Notes: generated from the letters alone by a model not told the origin. Positions 49,592-58,023 are shown, counted from the first letter of the stretch. The stretch is DNA of 64,000 nucleotides from REEB52 sp964626905 (GCA_964626905.1 CAZVHA010000002.1:1-64000); one strand, 5' to 3'. Made by a program: numbers and translations.

Positions 49592-49963
49592 TTACTTAGG
49601 CTTTTTCGCGCCATATTTGGATCGCGATTTCTTCCTATCTTTGACCGCTGCGCAGTCGAGGGCGCCTCGGACAATGTGATAGCGGACGCCGGGAAGGTCT
49701 TTTACCCTACCGCCGCGGACCAGGACAATGCTGTGCTCCTGGAGGTTATGCCCCTCGCCGGGGATGTATGCGATGATCTCTTGGCCGTTGGACAAGCGGA
49801 CCCAAGCCACTTTTCTCAAAGCTGAGTTTGGCTTTTTTGGGGTTTTGGTCTTGACCTGCAGGCATACACCGCGCCTTTGCGGGCATTGCATCAGAGCTGG
49901 GGATTTTCGGCGTTTCGTCCTCTCCCTTCGCCCCGTCTTTACGAGCTGATTTACTGTCGGCAT
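49592..49963 (-). CDS. rpsL: 30S ribosomal protein S12
   Basis: The 123-aa protein (MPTVNQLVKTGR...) has the decoding-site segments KTKTPKKPNSALRKVA near residue 43 and IPGEGHNLQEHSIVLVRGGRVKDLPGVRYH near 77-106. Lysines at both positions where streptomycin resistance changes arise look wild type. I start at ATG 49963; a further in-frame ATG at 49978 would add five residues not found in the family. It is first in the operon. The segment upstream (49964-50141) is AT-rich and should hold its promoter, but I cannot fix it. Confidence 0.97.
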   Translation of the reverse strand: MPTVNQLVKTGRRERTKRRKSPALMQCPQRRGVCLQVKTKTPKKPNSALRKVAWVRLSNGQEIIAYIPGEGHNLQEHSIVLVRGGRVKDLPGVRYHIVRGALDCAAVKDRKKSRSKYGAKKPK

Positions 49964-50141
49964 GAAGCCAGTCTCCATTTATATGGTATACGATAGTGTG
50001 CAAGTATAGGGAGAAGCTCTTTTAAAGAAAAGTCCTAATTACTTTCTCTCCTTACCCCTCACTTGCCCCAGCTGACTTTTGTTAATTTAATTAAAATAAG
50101 TACATACTATTTAGCGATATGCGTTTTTCTTTACGTGTAGT

Positions 50142-50170
50142 TTGATTAATTAATATTTTTATTGTATATT
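50142..50170 (+). promoter_or_regulatory. Promoter of the tsp gene
   Basis: TTGATT (50142-50147), 17 bases, TATATT (50165-50170). The 5' untranslated region would be about 120 bases long. The 334-base intergenic stretch between rpsL and tsp starts otherwise shows only AT-rich sequence. Confidence 0.5.
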
Positions 50171-50297
50171 TTGTTTGGGAGGATTGGGGGAACAAGGCGC
50201 AGCTTACGACGCTAAGTTTGGAAAGTTTAAGGTCCTTGTATTCCTTCACCTCCCAATTTTCTTTAAAAAACTAGCGCTGAAGCAAAACGTTGGACAT

Positions 50298-52301
50298 ATG
50301 AAGAGAGCGATCCTAGTACTTTTGTTTTGCCTATCTTTAGTGGCGCCGGTCTTTGCAGCGAACAGGTCTTTAAAATTTGACGATATTCCCAAGGTGATGG
50401 AGCGGTTTTTCGTGTTTCATATTGAGAATAAGGAGTTAACGACGACGATCGTCCGTCGGTCGATGAAGTTATACATTGAGAATTTTGATCCTGAGAAGGT
50501 CTATTTATTGGAAGGGGAGGTAGCGCCCTACATAAAGATGAGTGAGAAGCGTGCGAGGGAGGTGGTAGAGCGGCTGAAGGCGAGAAACTACCAAGATTTT
50601 TTGGAGTTAAATGGGGTGATTCAAGAGTCGATTGTGAGGGGGCAGGCGGTCCGTGTTTTATTGGCGAGGGAGTTGAGTCATCAATCGGATATAGGGGTAA
50701 GGGAAGGAGGGGGAGTTCCTCCGAATGGGTATGCGGTGTCGAACGAGGAGTTGGTTGAGCGGCAAGAGGGGCGGATGGTTCGCTTTTATCAATACCACAA
50801 GTCGCGCAGTCAGCTTGACACGATGGAGCGCAAGGCGAAGGTGTTTGAGTTATTTGAGAGGAAGGTACAACGGCTTGAGGGCAACTATCTTTTTTTAACG
50901 GGGCACGATTTGCCGATGAATCCGGAGAGGGTGGAGAACCTATTGACCATGCGGATCTTGAAGGCTTTTGCGAAAAGTCTTGATACTCATACAAGTTTTT
51001 TCAGTCCAGAAGAGGCTTTTGAGATGCGAATGACCCTGGAGAAGCAATTTGAGGGAGTTGGGGTTGTTTTATCTGAGGGGATTGATGGGGTGATGATTGC
51101 GGATTTGATCAAGGGGAGTCCTGCGGAGCAGTCGGGGCAGATTCAGGTGAACGATCTTTTGGTGGAGATTGATGGGGTATCGACCGATGCAGCGCCATTT
51201 GAGCAGGTGCTCGAGATGTTGAAGAAGAGAGATAGAAATGAGATTATCCTTGGATTTAAGAGGGTTGAGTCTAAAAACCAGCAATTTTTCAGGGTTCCTC
51301 TTTTGAAGCGGGCGATTTCGATGAACGAGGAGCGGATGCAGGTGGGTTACGAGAGGGTAGAAGGGGGGATTATTGGGAAGATCGCTCTTCACTCGTTTTA
51401 TGAGAGCTCTGAGGGGATTAGCAGTGAAAAGGACATTAAGGAGGCGATCCGCTCGTTTCGGGAGAAGGGGGAGCTTTTGGGGTTGGTGCTTGATTTGAGG
51501 AACAACTCTGGGGGATTTTTAAGCCAAGCGGTGAAGGTGGCAGGTCTTTTCATGTCAAATGGGGTAGTTGTGATCTCGAAATATGGGAAAGGGGAGGTCC
51601 ACTATTTGCGCAATATCGTGGCCAAAGCCTACTACAATGGGCCTTTAGTTGTTCTGACGTCGAAGATGTCGGCATCTGCCTCTGAGATTGTGGCGCAAGC
51701 GCTGCAGGATTATGGGGTGGCTTTGATTGTGGGGGATACGCAGACATTTGGGAAGGGGTCGATTCAGTACCAGACGGTGACCGATGCGAATGCGGATCTG
51801 TTTTTTAAGGTGACGGTGGGCAGATATTATACGCCGTCGGGGAAGAGCACGCAGATTGATGGGGTGATCGCGGACATCGTAGTGCCGAGCCAATATGCGC
51901 CTTATAGGATAGGGGAAAAATATTTGGAGTATCCGCTAAAGCAAGACAGTACCCATTCTGCTCTTGTTGATCCATTGAGCGATTTAGATGAGAAGACGCA
52001 AAAGTTATTTCAACTGCGCTACATGCCTTATACGCAAAGGGTGGTTACATTTTGGAAAAAGATGTTGCCGGTGCTCAAGGAGAGTAGCGCGCAGCGGATT
52101 ATGAACAATCCTGCTTTTCGAGAGTTCAATAAAAGAGTTGCATCTGTTGCAACTCGGGCAGACGCCTTGCCCCCGAATACAATCGATGAGCAGCTGCAAG
52201 TGGGCAAAGAGGATTTGCAGATGATAGAGGCGGTTCATATAGTCAAAGATATGATTGGGCTCGAGCAAGAAGCACATCTTCCCGACACGGGAACAGATTA
52301 A
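50298..52301 (+). CDS. prc: Tail-specific periplasmic protease (Tsp/Prc, CT441-like)
   Basis: The 667-aa enzyme has a signal peptide (MKRAILVLLFCLSLVAPVFA), an N-terminal helical domain, a PDZ domain around residues 250-330 (GVVLSEGIDGVMIADLIKGSPAEQSGQIQVNDLLVEIDG) and an S41 peptidase core with LDLRNNSGG, the nucleophile serine in SKMSASASEIVAQAL and the general-base lysine in FGKGSIQ. The C-terminal DUF3340-type region follows. It degrades proteins with nonpolar C-termini in the periplasm; the Chlamydia homologue CT441 also lies next to this ribosomal operon and reaches host substrates. I use ATG 50298 because the upstream extension is not signal-like. Confidence 0.92.
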   Translation: MKRAILVLLFCLSLVAPVFAANRSLKFDDIPKVMERFFVFHIENKELTTTIVRRSMKLYIENFDPEKVYLLEGEVAPYIKMSEKRAREVVERLKARNYQDFLELNGVIQESIVRGQAVRVLLARELSHQSDIGVREGGGVPPNGYAVSNEELVERQEGRMVRFYQYHKSRSQLDTMERKAKVFELFERKVQRLEGNYLFLTGHDLPMNPERVENLLTMRILKAFAKSLDTHTSFFSPEEAFEMRMTLEKQFEGVGVVLSEGIDGVMIADLIKGSPAEQSGQIQVNDLLVEIDGVSTDAAPFEQVLEMLKKRDRNEIILGFKRVESKNQQFFRVPLLKRAISMNEERMQVGYERVEGGIIGKIALHSFYESSEGISSEKDIKEAIRSFREKGELLGLVLDLRNNSGGFLSQAVKVAGLFMSNGVVVISKYGKGEVHYLRNIVAKAYYNGPLVVLTSKMSASASEIVAQALQDYGVALIVGDTQTFGKGSIQYQTVTDANADLFFKVTVGRYYTPSGKSTQIDGVIADIVVPSQYAPYRIGEKYLEYPLKQDSTHSALVDPLSDLDEKTQKLFQLRYMPYTQRVVTFWKKMLPVLKESSAQRIMNNPAFREFNKRVASVATRADALPPNTIDEQLQVGKEDLQMIEAVHIVKDMIGLEQEAHLPDTGTD

Positions 52302-52306
52302 ATAAA

Positions 52307-52336
52307 TTGATCCAAAAGTTGGGCACCTGCTACACT
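52307..52336 (+). promoter_or_regulatory. Promoter of tRNA-Phe
   Basis: TTGATC (52307-52312), 18 bases, TACACT (52331-52336), with the tRNA beginning 14 bases after the -10. Confidence 0.5.
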
Positions 52337-52349
52337 ATCAGGTTTTTAA

Positions 52350-52422
<73 letters not shown>

Positions 52423-52522
52423 ATTTTTTTGTCCAAAAAAATGGGCAGAAAGAAAGCCGTTGAATCGGCTTTCGTCTGGCAATCGAACCGAGAAGCTGTG
52501 CTTCGAGGCGGCGGGAAGCCCG

Positions 52523-52544
52523 GATTCCAGTTCTGGCCAATTTT
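52523..52544 (+). repeat. 22-bp direct copy of the tRNA-Phe 3' end (att-like)
   Basis: GATTCCAGTTCTGGCCAATTTT at 52523-52544 repeats 52406-52427 exactly, i.e. the T-arm 3' part, acceptor strand and downstream Ts. The 95 bases between hold an imperfect hairpin (AGAAAGCCG/CGGCTTTCG) but no gene. Such a displaced tRNA end is the usual trace of integration by a tyrosine recombinase. Confidence 0.7.
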
Positions 52545-52582
52545 GGCACAAAATTGACCGGAGAAATAGGCTGCGGAGTAGC

Positions 52583-53110
52583 GTGCGTAAAAAATTGTCC
52601 CTACTCACAGTTGTACTTGTCTGCCTAATGGGGGGAGCTTATTTTCTCTTCATAAAGCCATTTTCCCACTTTTCTTTTAACGACTACTGCGCATTTTGCG
52701 ATCAGACCGTCCTAAACAATCAAAAATTTTACGAAGATGATCTTATTCTTGCACTATACACCCATAAACCTATTTTGCCTGGCCACTGCCTGATTATCTC
52801 AAAGAGGCATGTAGAACGCTTTGAAATGCTAACAGATGCAGAGGTCACACAAATAGGTAGAAGTCTTAAAAAAGTTAACCAAGCGGTAATGAAGGAGTTT
52901 GGGACCTCTTCCTACCTTCTTATGCAAAAAAATGGTCTTGAAGTTGGGCAATCTGTTCCACATGTCCATTTTCATTATGTGCCTCGAAAAGCAGGGGACG
53001 ATTCTACAATTCAATTCATTGTAAAAATGTACATCGCCAATGCTAAACAACCAATTTCGCAAGATGAAATGCGTGAAACTGTAGAAAAATTAAGACAGGC
53101 AGTCGAATAA
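52583..53110 (+). CDS. Membrane-anchored HIT-family hydrolase
   Basis: The 175-aa product starts at GTG 52583 with a basic-hydrophobic signal anchor (VRKKLSLLTVVLVCLMGGAYFLF). The HIT domain follows: CAFCDQTVL near residue 35, a HKPILPGHCLIISKRHVERF segment and the histidine triad VPHVHFHYVPR near 135. HIT enzymes hydrolyse nucleoside-phosphate bonds (for example diadenosine polyphosphates or AMP-amines). An exported HIT enzyme is unusual. It follows the tRNA-Phe att-like repeat by 38 bases, so its upstream region lies in the rearranged segment. Longer upstream starts run through the tRNA and are rejected. Confidence 0.82.
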   Translation: MRKKLSLLTVVLVCLMGGAYFLFIKPFSHFSFNDYCAFCDQTVLNNQKFYEDDLILALYTHKPILPGHCLIISKRHVERFEMLTDAEVTQIGRSLKKVNQAVMKEFGTSSYLLMQKNGLEVGQSVPHVHFHYVPRKAGDDSTIQFIVKMYIANAKQPISQDEMRETVEKLRQAVE

Positions 53111-53185
53111 GAGATCTCTTGTCACACGAAGAACGAGATTCTAAATGACGAAAAGGGAGACTTTAGCTTAGGATTCTTCCCATTC

Positions 53186-54283
53186 ATGAATGACAAACGA
53201 GGAGTTACTGTGCAGTATAAAATCGGTTTTTTTGTTCTTTTTTGCCTATCTCTTTTTGGTGTTGAGCACATCTATCTCAAGACTCCTGATCTGTCGCGAG
53301 AAAATATGATGGGGACAAAAGTCGGAATCCGACCTTATAGAAGAACGGGAGTTCGCTTAGAGGCCGAGGTTCTGCAAGACAAATTGGTTGTCCATAACTA
53401 TGGCTACGGCGGTTCTGGGCTGACTCTATGCCTTGGCGGTGCGAAAGAGGTTTTAGATATTCTTAATGCGCAAAATCCAACTTCTCGGGTAGTGGCCATC
53501 TTGGGTGCTGGTGTTGCTGGCCTTTCCTGTGCACATGATCTTTTAGAGCAAGGTTATGAGGTTCATATTTACTCCGATGAATGGAGTCCCAATCTTACTT
53601 CGAATATCGCAGCAGGAATCTGGAGCCCGCTTGTTCTCCCCAAAGATGCCTCTATTGAAAAGGAGCAGTTAAACCAACGAATGTTGGCAACCTCGGAGAA
53701 GCGTTTTCTCAATAGTATCGGGGATCATCCTGAATTTGCAGGCGTTCGGTTCATCGAATCCTATAGTTTTAAAACAACCATTTCTGAAGAGGCAATCAAG
53801 ACAAAACATCGAGGCGAAGAAGTAATTGTTCATCTTGATAATGGGGTGGTCAAAACCGGAAGAAAGGTTCATGAACTTGGCATAGATGGGAAATTGTTTG
53901 TTGAGGACCTGTTTTCTAAAGTAAAAGCCAAAGGGGCTACGCTGATTCAACGGCATTTTGAAAATCTAAATGATATCCTCAGTCTGTCAGAGAAGACGAT
54001 CATCAACTGCACCAGTATGGGATCTCGGGAACTTTTCAATGATCAAGAGTTCATGCCAGTTCGTGGGCAAATAATCCATTTTCTCCCACAAGAAGGGGTT
54101 AATTTTTTGCTCTATCAGAATGTTCCCAATAGTACCACCTCATGGGTTTCCATCTACCCTTGGAATGATCGGCTTATTCTTGGTGGTGTCTATGAGCATG
54201 GGGAAGAGGAGCCAATCATGGTTCAAGAAGTTGTCGATAGAATTATCGAAAATGCACAAAAATGTCTGTCCGGGCGGTTATAA
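53186..54283 (+). CDS. Exported FAD-dependent D-amino-acid-oxidase-like protein, apparently circularly permuted
   Basis: The 365-aa protein begins with a signal-like segment (residues 10-26). Residues 47-92 (GIRPYRRTGVRLE ... VVHNYGYGGSGLTL) match what is normally the C-terminal end of D-amino-acid oxidases. Only then does the FAD-binding start appear: VVAILGAGVAGLSCAHDLLEQGYEVHIY (GxGxxG at 107-112), followed by SNIAAGIWSPL, NCTSMGSRELFND and VRGQIIHF. The protein ends at NDRLILGGVYEHG...RIIENAQ, just where the missing C-terminal module would begin. All substrate and FAD motifs are thus present in a permuted order. The activity would oxidise D-amino acids, perhaps from peptidoglycan, in the periplasm. 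A family A repeat follows the stop. Confidence 0.78.
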   Translation: MNDKRGVTVQYKIGFFVLFCLSLFGVEHIYLKTPDLSRENMMGTKVGIRPYRRTGVRLEAEVLQDKLVVHNYGYGGSGLTLCLGGAKEVLDILNAQNPTSRVVAILGAGVAGLSCAHDLLEQGYEVHIYSDEWSPNLTSNIAAGIWSPLVLPKDASIEKEQLNQRMLATSEKRFLNSIGDHPEFAGVRFIESYSFKTTISEEAIKTKHRGEEVIVHLDNGVVKTGRKVHELGIDGKLFVEDLFSKVKAKGATLIQRHFENLNDILSLSEKTIINCTSMGSRELFNDQEFMPVRGQIIHFLPQEGVNFLLYQNVPNSTTSWVSIYPWNDRLILGGVYEHGEEEPIMVQEVVDRIIENAQKCLSGRL

Positions 54284-54295
54284 TCGGCCAAAGCC

Positions 54296-54360
54296 TGACA
54301 TAAATTCAGGGCACCTCCTTGCCGTCTCCCAATTCTTGAATCACTCTCGGAACAATCGCG
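54296..54360. repeat. Dispersed repeat, family A (partial copy)
   Basis: AAATTCAGGGCACCTCCTTGCCGTCTCCCAATTCTTGAATCACTCTCGG matches the tail of copy 1 (15044-15095: AAATTCAGGGCGCCTCCTTGGCATACTCC...TTGAATCCCTCTCGG). The left half of the unit is missing here. Confidence 0.6.
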
Positions 54361-54407
54361 GTGTAATTGAGATGTAAAAAGTCATTTTCATGTCTATTCC
54401 TGAGCAA

Positions 54408-54710
54408 TCACGTTAGTCTTAAGTTCAATCCAAGGGCAATTACTAACGATACGAGAGTATGCCATTTAGGGTTGCCTTTCTCGGAAAGCGTTTTGTACAG
54501 GCTTTCTCTTCCAACGCGAGCCTTTTTAGCTAAATTGCCAATTCCACCTTGCGCTTCCGCGACATTCTTAAGGGCGATGAGGAAAAGATACTGAGATTCT
54601 TCATCACCTTTGAGACTCTCTTCTAAAGCTGCATTTAGATATGCAACCGCCTCATCGTGGTCTTTAAGGTTTTCGAGGAGCCAGTCTTGGTATTTTTTAC
54701 TTTTTGCCAT
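54408..54710 (-). CDS. HigA-like antitoxin (addiction module antidote, TIGR02684 type), orphan
   Basis: The 100-aa protein starts AKSKKYQDWLLENLKDHDEAVAYLNAALEE, the typical opening of the 'probable addiction module antidote' family, and its second half (NLAKKARVGRESLYKTLSEKGNPKWHTLVSLVIALGLNLRL) is a helix-turn-helix of the Xre type. Good ribosome site (AAGGAAAAAC) before ATG 54710. Its usual RelE/HigB-type toxin would lie directly upstream; there only a short open remnant is present before the phosphodiesterase gene, so the antitoxin seems to be an orphan or part of a decayed module. Confidence 0.78.
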   Translation of the reverse strand: MAKSKKYQDWLLENLKDHDEAVAYLNAALEESLKGDEESQYLFLIALKNVAEAQGGIGNLAKKARVGRESLYKTLSEKGNPKWHTLVSLVIALGLNLRLT

Positions 54711-54810
54711 GTTTTTCCTTTCTGGAGTGATATTCTTTCAAATACTCTTCAAAATAAGGAGATTGCTCTTCAATAACTAATAATGTACACAGGTTCTTGG
54801 GAGAGACGTT

Positions 54811-55964
54811 ATGAAAAGTCGGCTTAGGGATCGTAAGGAAATAAATGTTACACTTATCGAGGAAAAATTCCATTCATCTCTAGACGATTTCCCCTTGCAG
54901 GTATTCGAAGTGATACCTGCTGCGGGAAAATCCTCAAGATCTGAACGATTTTTCTCCTCGATAAGTGTAACATTTATTTCCTTACGATCCCTTATCCTTT
55001 GTCTGTTTTTGGGTTTTCAATCTCTCATTGGCTCGCAGGCATTTGAGGTAGTGGTCTTAGGCGCCTACGGAGGGCCGAAAGAAAGCAATTTATCGGGATA
55101 CTTGCTTGCTCCAAAAGGGGCTGATGGTTTTATTGCGCTTGATGCCGGGAGTTTGCTTCATGGGATTGATCTAGCGGCAAAAAAAATAGTTTTGATCACA
55201 TCAAGGTCGACGCGAAAAGTCTATGGAATTTCGAGGCAGAAATTTTAAGACAACATATCAAGGCATATTTGCTTTCACATGTGCATCTTGATCACGTTGC
55301 GGGATTGGTGATTAATTCAACAATCGATTCCAGCAAACCGATTTTTGGAATTGATTCGACTATTAACTTCCTTAAAGATCATTTATTCAACTGGAAGATT
55401 TGGCCTAATTTTGGATCGGAAGGACTAAAGCCGCTCAATCTCTATCGCTATCAGAGGATGCAGTTGGGGAAAAAAGTCTCTATTCCCAATACACAAATGA
55501 CTGTTGAGCCGTTTTTATTAAACCATCCCGGGGGTTATCAATCTACGGCATTTTTAATCGAATCAGCAGGATCGTATGTTCTATATTTCGGAGATACTTC
55601 TCCCGATGATTTAGAACCTCAAAAACGAATGGAGATAGTTTGGAAACGAGTAGCTCCGCTCATTCGGGGAAAAAAACTGAAATGTATTTTCTTAGAGTGT
55701 TCCTATACCGATGAGCAAGAGAAAAGGGAGTTGTTTGGCCATCTCAATGCAAAATATTTGGTAGAGGAGCTCAAAAAACTCGCCCTTCTAGTCGATCCTA
55801 TCAATCCATCTCTCAAAGACTTGCAAATCGTAGTTACGCATATTAAAGAGTCTTTTTTGAAAGGAGTTTCTTCGCAAAAAATCATAGAAAGTGAATTGAC
55901 CCAGCTCAATTCGTTAGATATAGAGTTTATTTTCCCCAAACAAGGGGAGAGACTGAAGTTTTAA
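54811..55964 (+). pseudogene. Class II cAMP phosphodiesterase-like metallo-hydrolase, interrupted and frameshifted
   Basis: The product resembles PDEase_II enzymes: FEVVVLGAYGGPKESNLSGYLL, then FIALDAGSLLHGID, the zinc motif LLSHVHLDHVAGLV (HxHxDH), LFNWKIWPNFG, LLNHPGG and LYFGDTSPDD. The first part is read from ATG 54811 and stops at 55248; the second, with the zinc motif, lies one frame over and runs to 55964. The switch point is an A8 run at 55179-55186 (one extra A would restore LAAKKNSFDHIKVDAKSLWNFEAEILRQH). In addition a 165-bp palindrome interrupts the signal peptide coding sequence in frame; without it the start reads MKSRLILCLFLGFQSLIGSQA. The enzyme may be dead, or rescued by slippage at the A run. 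Confidence 0.8.
54827..54991. mobile_element. 165-bp palindromic element inserted in frame (RPE-like)
   Basis: Arms 54827-54863 and 54955-54991 are perfect 37-bp inverted repeats (GGGATCGTAAGGAAATAAAT...). TTA flanks both sides (54824-54826 and 54992-54994), a 3-bp target duplication. The centre has a further hairpin GCAGGTAT/ATACCTGC. The insert of 165 + 3 bases is 56 codons and has no stop in the host frame. Related terminal sequence occurs at 40766-40786. Confidence 0.85.
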
Positions 55965-56006
55965 AGTATAGTAGCCCCATTTGTTTAGACAGATGGGGCC
56001 ACTGTA

Positions 56007-56813
56007 TCAGAGCAATTTACGAAATTCCGCCTGAAGCAAAGCAAAAGTCAAAAATGAATCGCGAAGCGGAACTCGTTGTTTTTTGCCTTCTATGGACACT
56101 TCCAAAAAGCCCTGTATTAAGCCTTCCTTAAGTTCCTCTTTTGTAAAAGAAATCACATCAGCAATGGCTTCGGAATATTCGGGACTGGACTCTTCTCGAG
56201 CAGAAATTTTGCCCATAAAGATTGGAATTACAGAAGAAAGAGTTCCAGTATCTGGCGCCATATTCCCTAGGAAAGTTATGGAGGACGCTATCAATCCTGT
56301 TTCCTCTTTTACCTCGCGTAATGCCGCCTCTTCGATGGTTTCATTTAACTGTACCCCACCTCTGGGAAGTTCAAGTTCCCATGATCTCGTAGCATGTCGA
56401 TAGTTCAAATTCAATACTACATGCCCTGAAGGTAAAATTGGCAAAACAGCGACACCAGAAGAGTTACCCTTTAATTGACCTCTCCAAAGGAGTCGATCGT
56501 AGGTTCCTGGGATTCCTTTGGGAAAGTAAACGGCATCGCGGAGCCAAATCCAATATTGATCCTCGCGAACGATACCTATGCGGCTAAATTCTATAGCATC
56601 AGCTGCGGAAAAACCCTTTCGTAGCAACCGGTTTTCTTGCACTTCTTGAACCCGAGAAATTTCCGTGGGATCAGTGACAATTTCAATCTCTCCATTTTGA
56701 TGACTGCCGTTAGGCTGGGCGAGCTGTTTGAGATACGAGAAATAATCTTCAAGCGGTTGGTTTCCATAGATGCTCTGGAAACAAAACAAACCCAAAATAA
56801 GCAGCTTTTTCAT
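56007..56813 (-). CDS. Exported Nudix hydrolase
   Basis: The 268-aa protein has a signal peptide (MKKLLILGLFCFQSIYG). The Nudix box lies at residues 152-175 (GGVQLNETIEEAALREVKEETGLI) and matches GX5EX7REUXEEXGU fully. The upstream segment SSGVAVLPILPSGHVVLNLNYRHATRSWELELPRGG resembles ADP-ribose/ADP-sugar pyrophosphatases, so ADP-ribose-like compounds are plausible substrates. Export of a Nudix enzyme is uncommon and could mean action on host nucleotides. It converges with the phosphodiesterase gene, 42 bases between stops. Confidence 0.85.
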   Translation of the reverse strand: MKKLLILGLFCFQSIYGNQPLEDYFSYLKQLAQPNGSHQNGEIEIVTDPTEISRVQEVQENRLLRKGFSAADAIEFSRIGIVREDQYWIWLRDAVYFPKGIPGTYDRLLWRGQLKGNSSGVAVLPILPSGHVVLNLNYRHATRSWELELPRGGVQLNETIEEAALREVKEETGLIASSITFLGNMAPDTGTLSSVIPIFMGKISAREESSPEYSEAIADVISFTKEELKEGLIQGFLEVSIEGKKQRVPLRDSFLTFALLQAEFRKLL

Positions 56814-56982
56814 TTCGTTATTTCCCTTTTATGGTTTTTTCGTGCCATGTTCTCAGTCTGCTCTATTAGCGAGCTGAAGTTTAAATTGGGAAAGACTGTA
56901 TAAGTTTTTCTGTATGGCTGTCAAGCTCCATCTGCAAAATGGCTTGGCGCTGAATCGGCGGACAGCTCGGAGAGGGTTCATC

Positions 56983-57360
56983 TCAGGCCGACGTGATTTT
57001 TGAGACGCCGTCTTTCAGAAGTTTTTTACCAAAATCGATGAGGAGGCCTATTTTGAGTCCTGTTAGGCGCAAATAGGTTGCAACCTGGGCCTGGTAGTAG
57101 GGATTTTCTTTGCCGAGGGCTTTGATTTCGACAACCATCTTATCTTCGACCAGAATATCTAGAAAAAGGGGTTCCCGAACGGCAAAGCCTTTATAGAGGA
57201 CCGGTACAGAGATTTGCCTTTGGTTGAGCAGGCCGCGAAGAGTGAGCTCGTGGCACAGGGCCGATTCGTAAACGCTTTCGATCAAGCCGGGACCGCCAAG
57301 AAGCTTGTGGACTTCAATCGCCGCCCCTATCACTTGGTGGGTTAACTCTTCTTCGGTCAT
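56983..57360 (-). CDS. GxxExxY family protein (PD-(D/E)XK-like)
   Basis: The 125-aa protein carries the family signature near residue 23: GPGLIESVYESAL (GxxExxY), then LFLDILVEDKMVVEIKAL, which supplies a D...ExK pattern of the PD-(D/E)XK nuclease fold, and QAQVATYLRLTGLKIGLLIDFG. Members often sit in repeated or mobile DNA; here a second, broken copy lies at 58769-58873. The cellular role of the family is unknown. It is single and leftward, between the Nudix and membrane protein genes. Confidence 0.88.
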   Translation of the reverse strand: MTEEELTHQVIGAAIEVHKLLGGPGLIESVYESALCHELTLRGLLNQRQISVPVLYKGFAVREPLFLDILVEDKMVVEIKALGKENPYYQAQVATYLRLTGLKIGLLIDFGKKLLKDGVSKITSA

Positions 57361-57429
57361 TTAAGGGGTGTGATTATAGGAAAATTTTGAATTTAAGAGC
57401 AACAGAAACTATTGCGCTTTGCCATTACC

Positions 57430-57900
57430 TCATCCGCAGCTATTTGTGCAATAACGCTTGCAAAGACCCATAAAAATCGTGCCGAGAATAGTGCATGCAA
57501 TGATTGAAATGGGAAAAGACATTGCGGAAAAAGTCAAAGCAGCATTAAGCGGGCGAGGACAAGAATTTGTGATAGTTAGCCATATAACAAAAGTCGATAC
57601 GAGGAATTCCAAAACCAGTCCCATTACTTTTTTTGTAGTCGTATCAAGTTTCCCATTTAAGTAATAATGAACTGGATATCGGGTCGCACCTTGTATCAAG
57701 CCTGATCCACCTGCGAGAAAAAGAGCGTATACCGCTCCTATGCCCGTGGTACCGATTCCAGTCATCCATGCCCAGCTTGCTCCAGTCGCTAAAGCGCAAG
57801 AAGCAACACTGGAGATCGCGGTGCCAATGGCTCCTCCGAGAAGCCCTGTTTGACCGAGGGCTAAAGCTCGGTGAGAGTTGTAATAATTTTCTGTAATCAT
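57430..57900 (-). CDS. Four-helix membrane protein, unknown function
   Basis: The 156-aa product has hydrophobic segments around residues 15-40 (Gly/Ala-rich, LLGGAIGTAISSVASCALA), 44-66, 92-112 and 122-148, and short loops. A charged stretch (YYLNGKLDTTTKK) separates the two halves. Small Gly/Ala-rich tetraspan proteins next to chlamydial accessory genes are often inclusion-membrane or pore-like, but I cannot name a family. The C-terminus is Cys-rich (CKRYCTNSCG). Confidence 0.55.
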   Translation of the reverse strand: MITENYYNSHRALALGQTGLLGGAIGTAISSVASCALATGASWAWMTGIGTTGIGAVYALFLAGGSGLIQGATRYPVHYYLNGKLDTTTKKVMGLVLEFLVSTFVIWLTITNSCPRPLNAALTFSAMSFPISIIACTILGTIFMGLCKRYCTNSCG

Positions 57901-58023
57901 ATTAAGATTCGCCGTTTATTCATATTTGTTATAGCACTGTTTCTTATTTATTATGTATAAAAAACGCTAATGCAGAATTTTTTTGATTTAAATATACTGC
58001 TCCCGTCCAAAAAGTGTGAATCT

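Noticed and set aside
50263..50994. Leftward 243-aa Pro/Ser-rich frame opposite tsp
   Set aside because: Shadow of the protease gene, low-complexity translation, no ribosome site.
52500..52545. Second tRNA gene downstream of tRNA-Phe
   Set aside because: Only the 3' 22 bases are repeated; no D arm, anticodon arm or 5' acceptor strand.
54711..54820. Remnant toxin gene upstream of the orphan antitoxin
   Set aside because: A short leftward frame ending EEYLKEYHSRKEKHGKK is open, but it matches no toxin pattern I can recognise.
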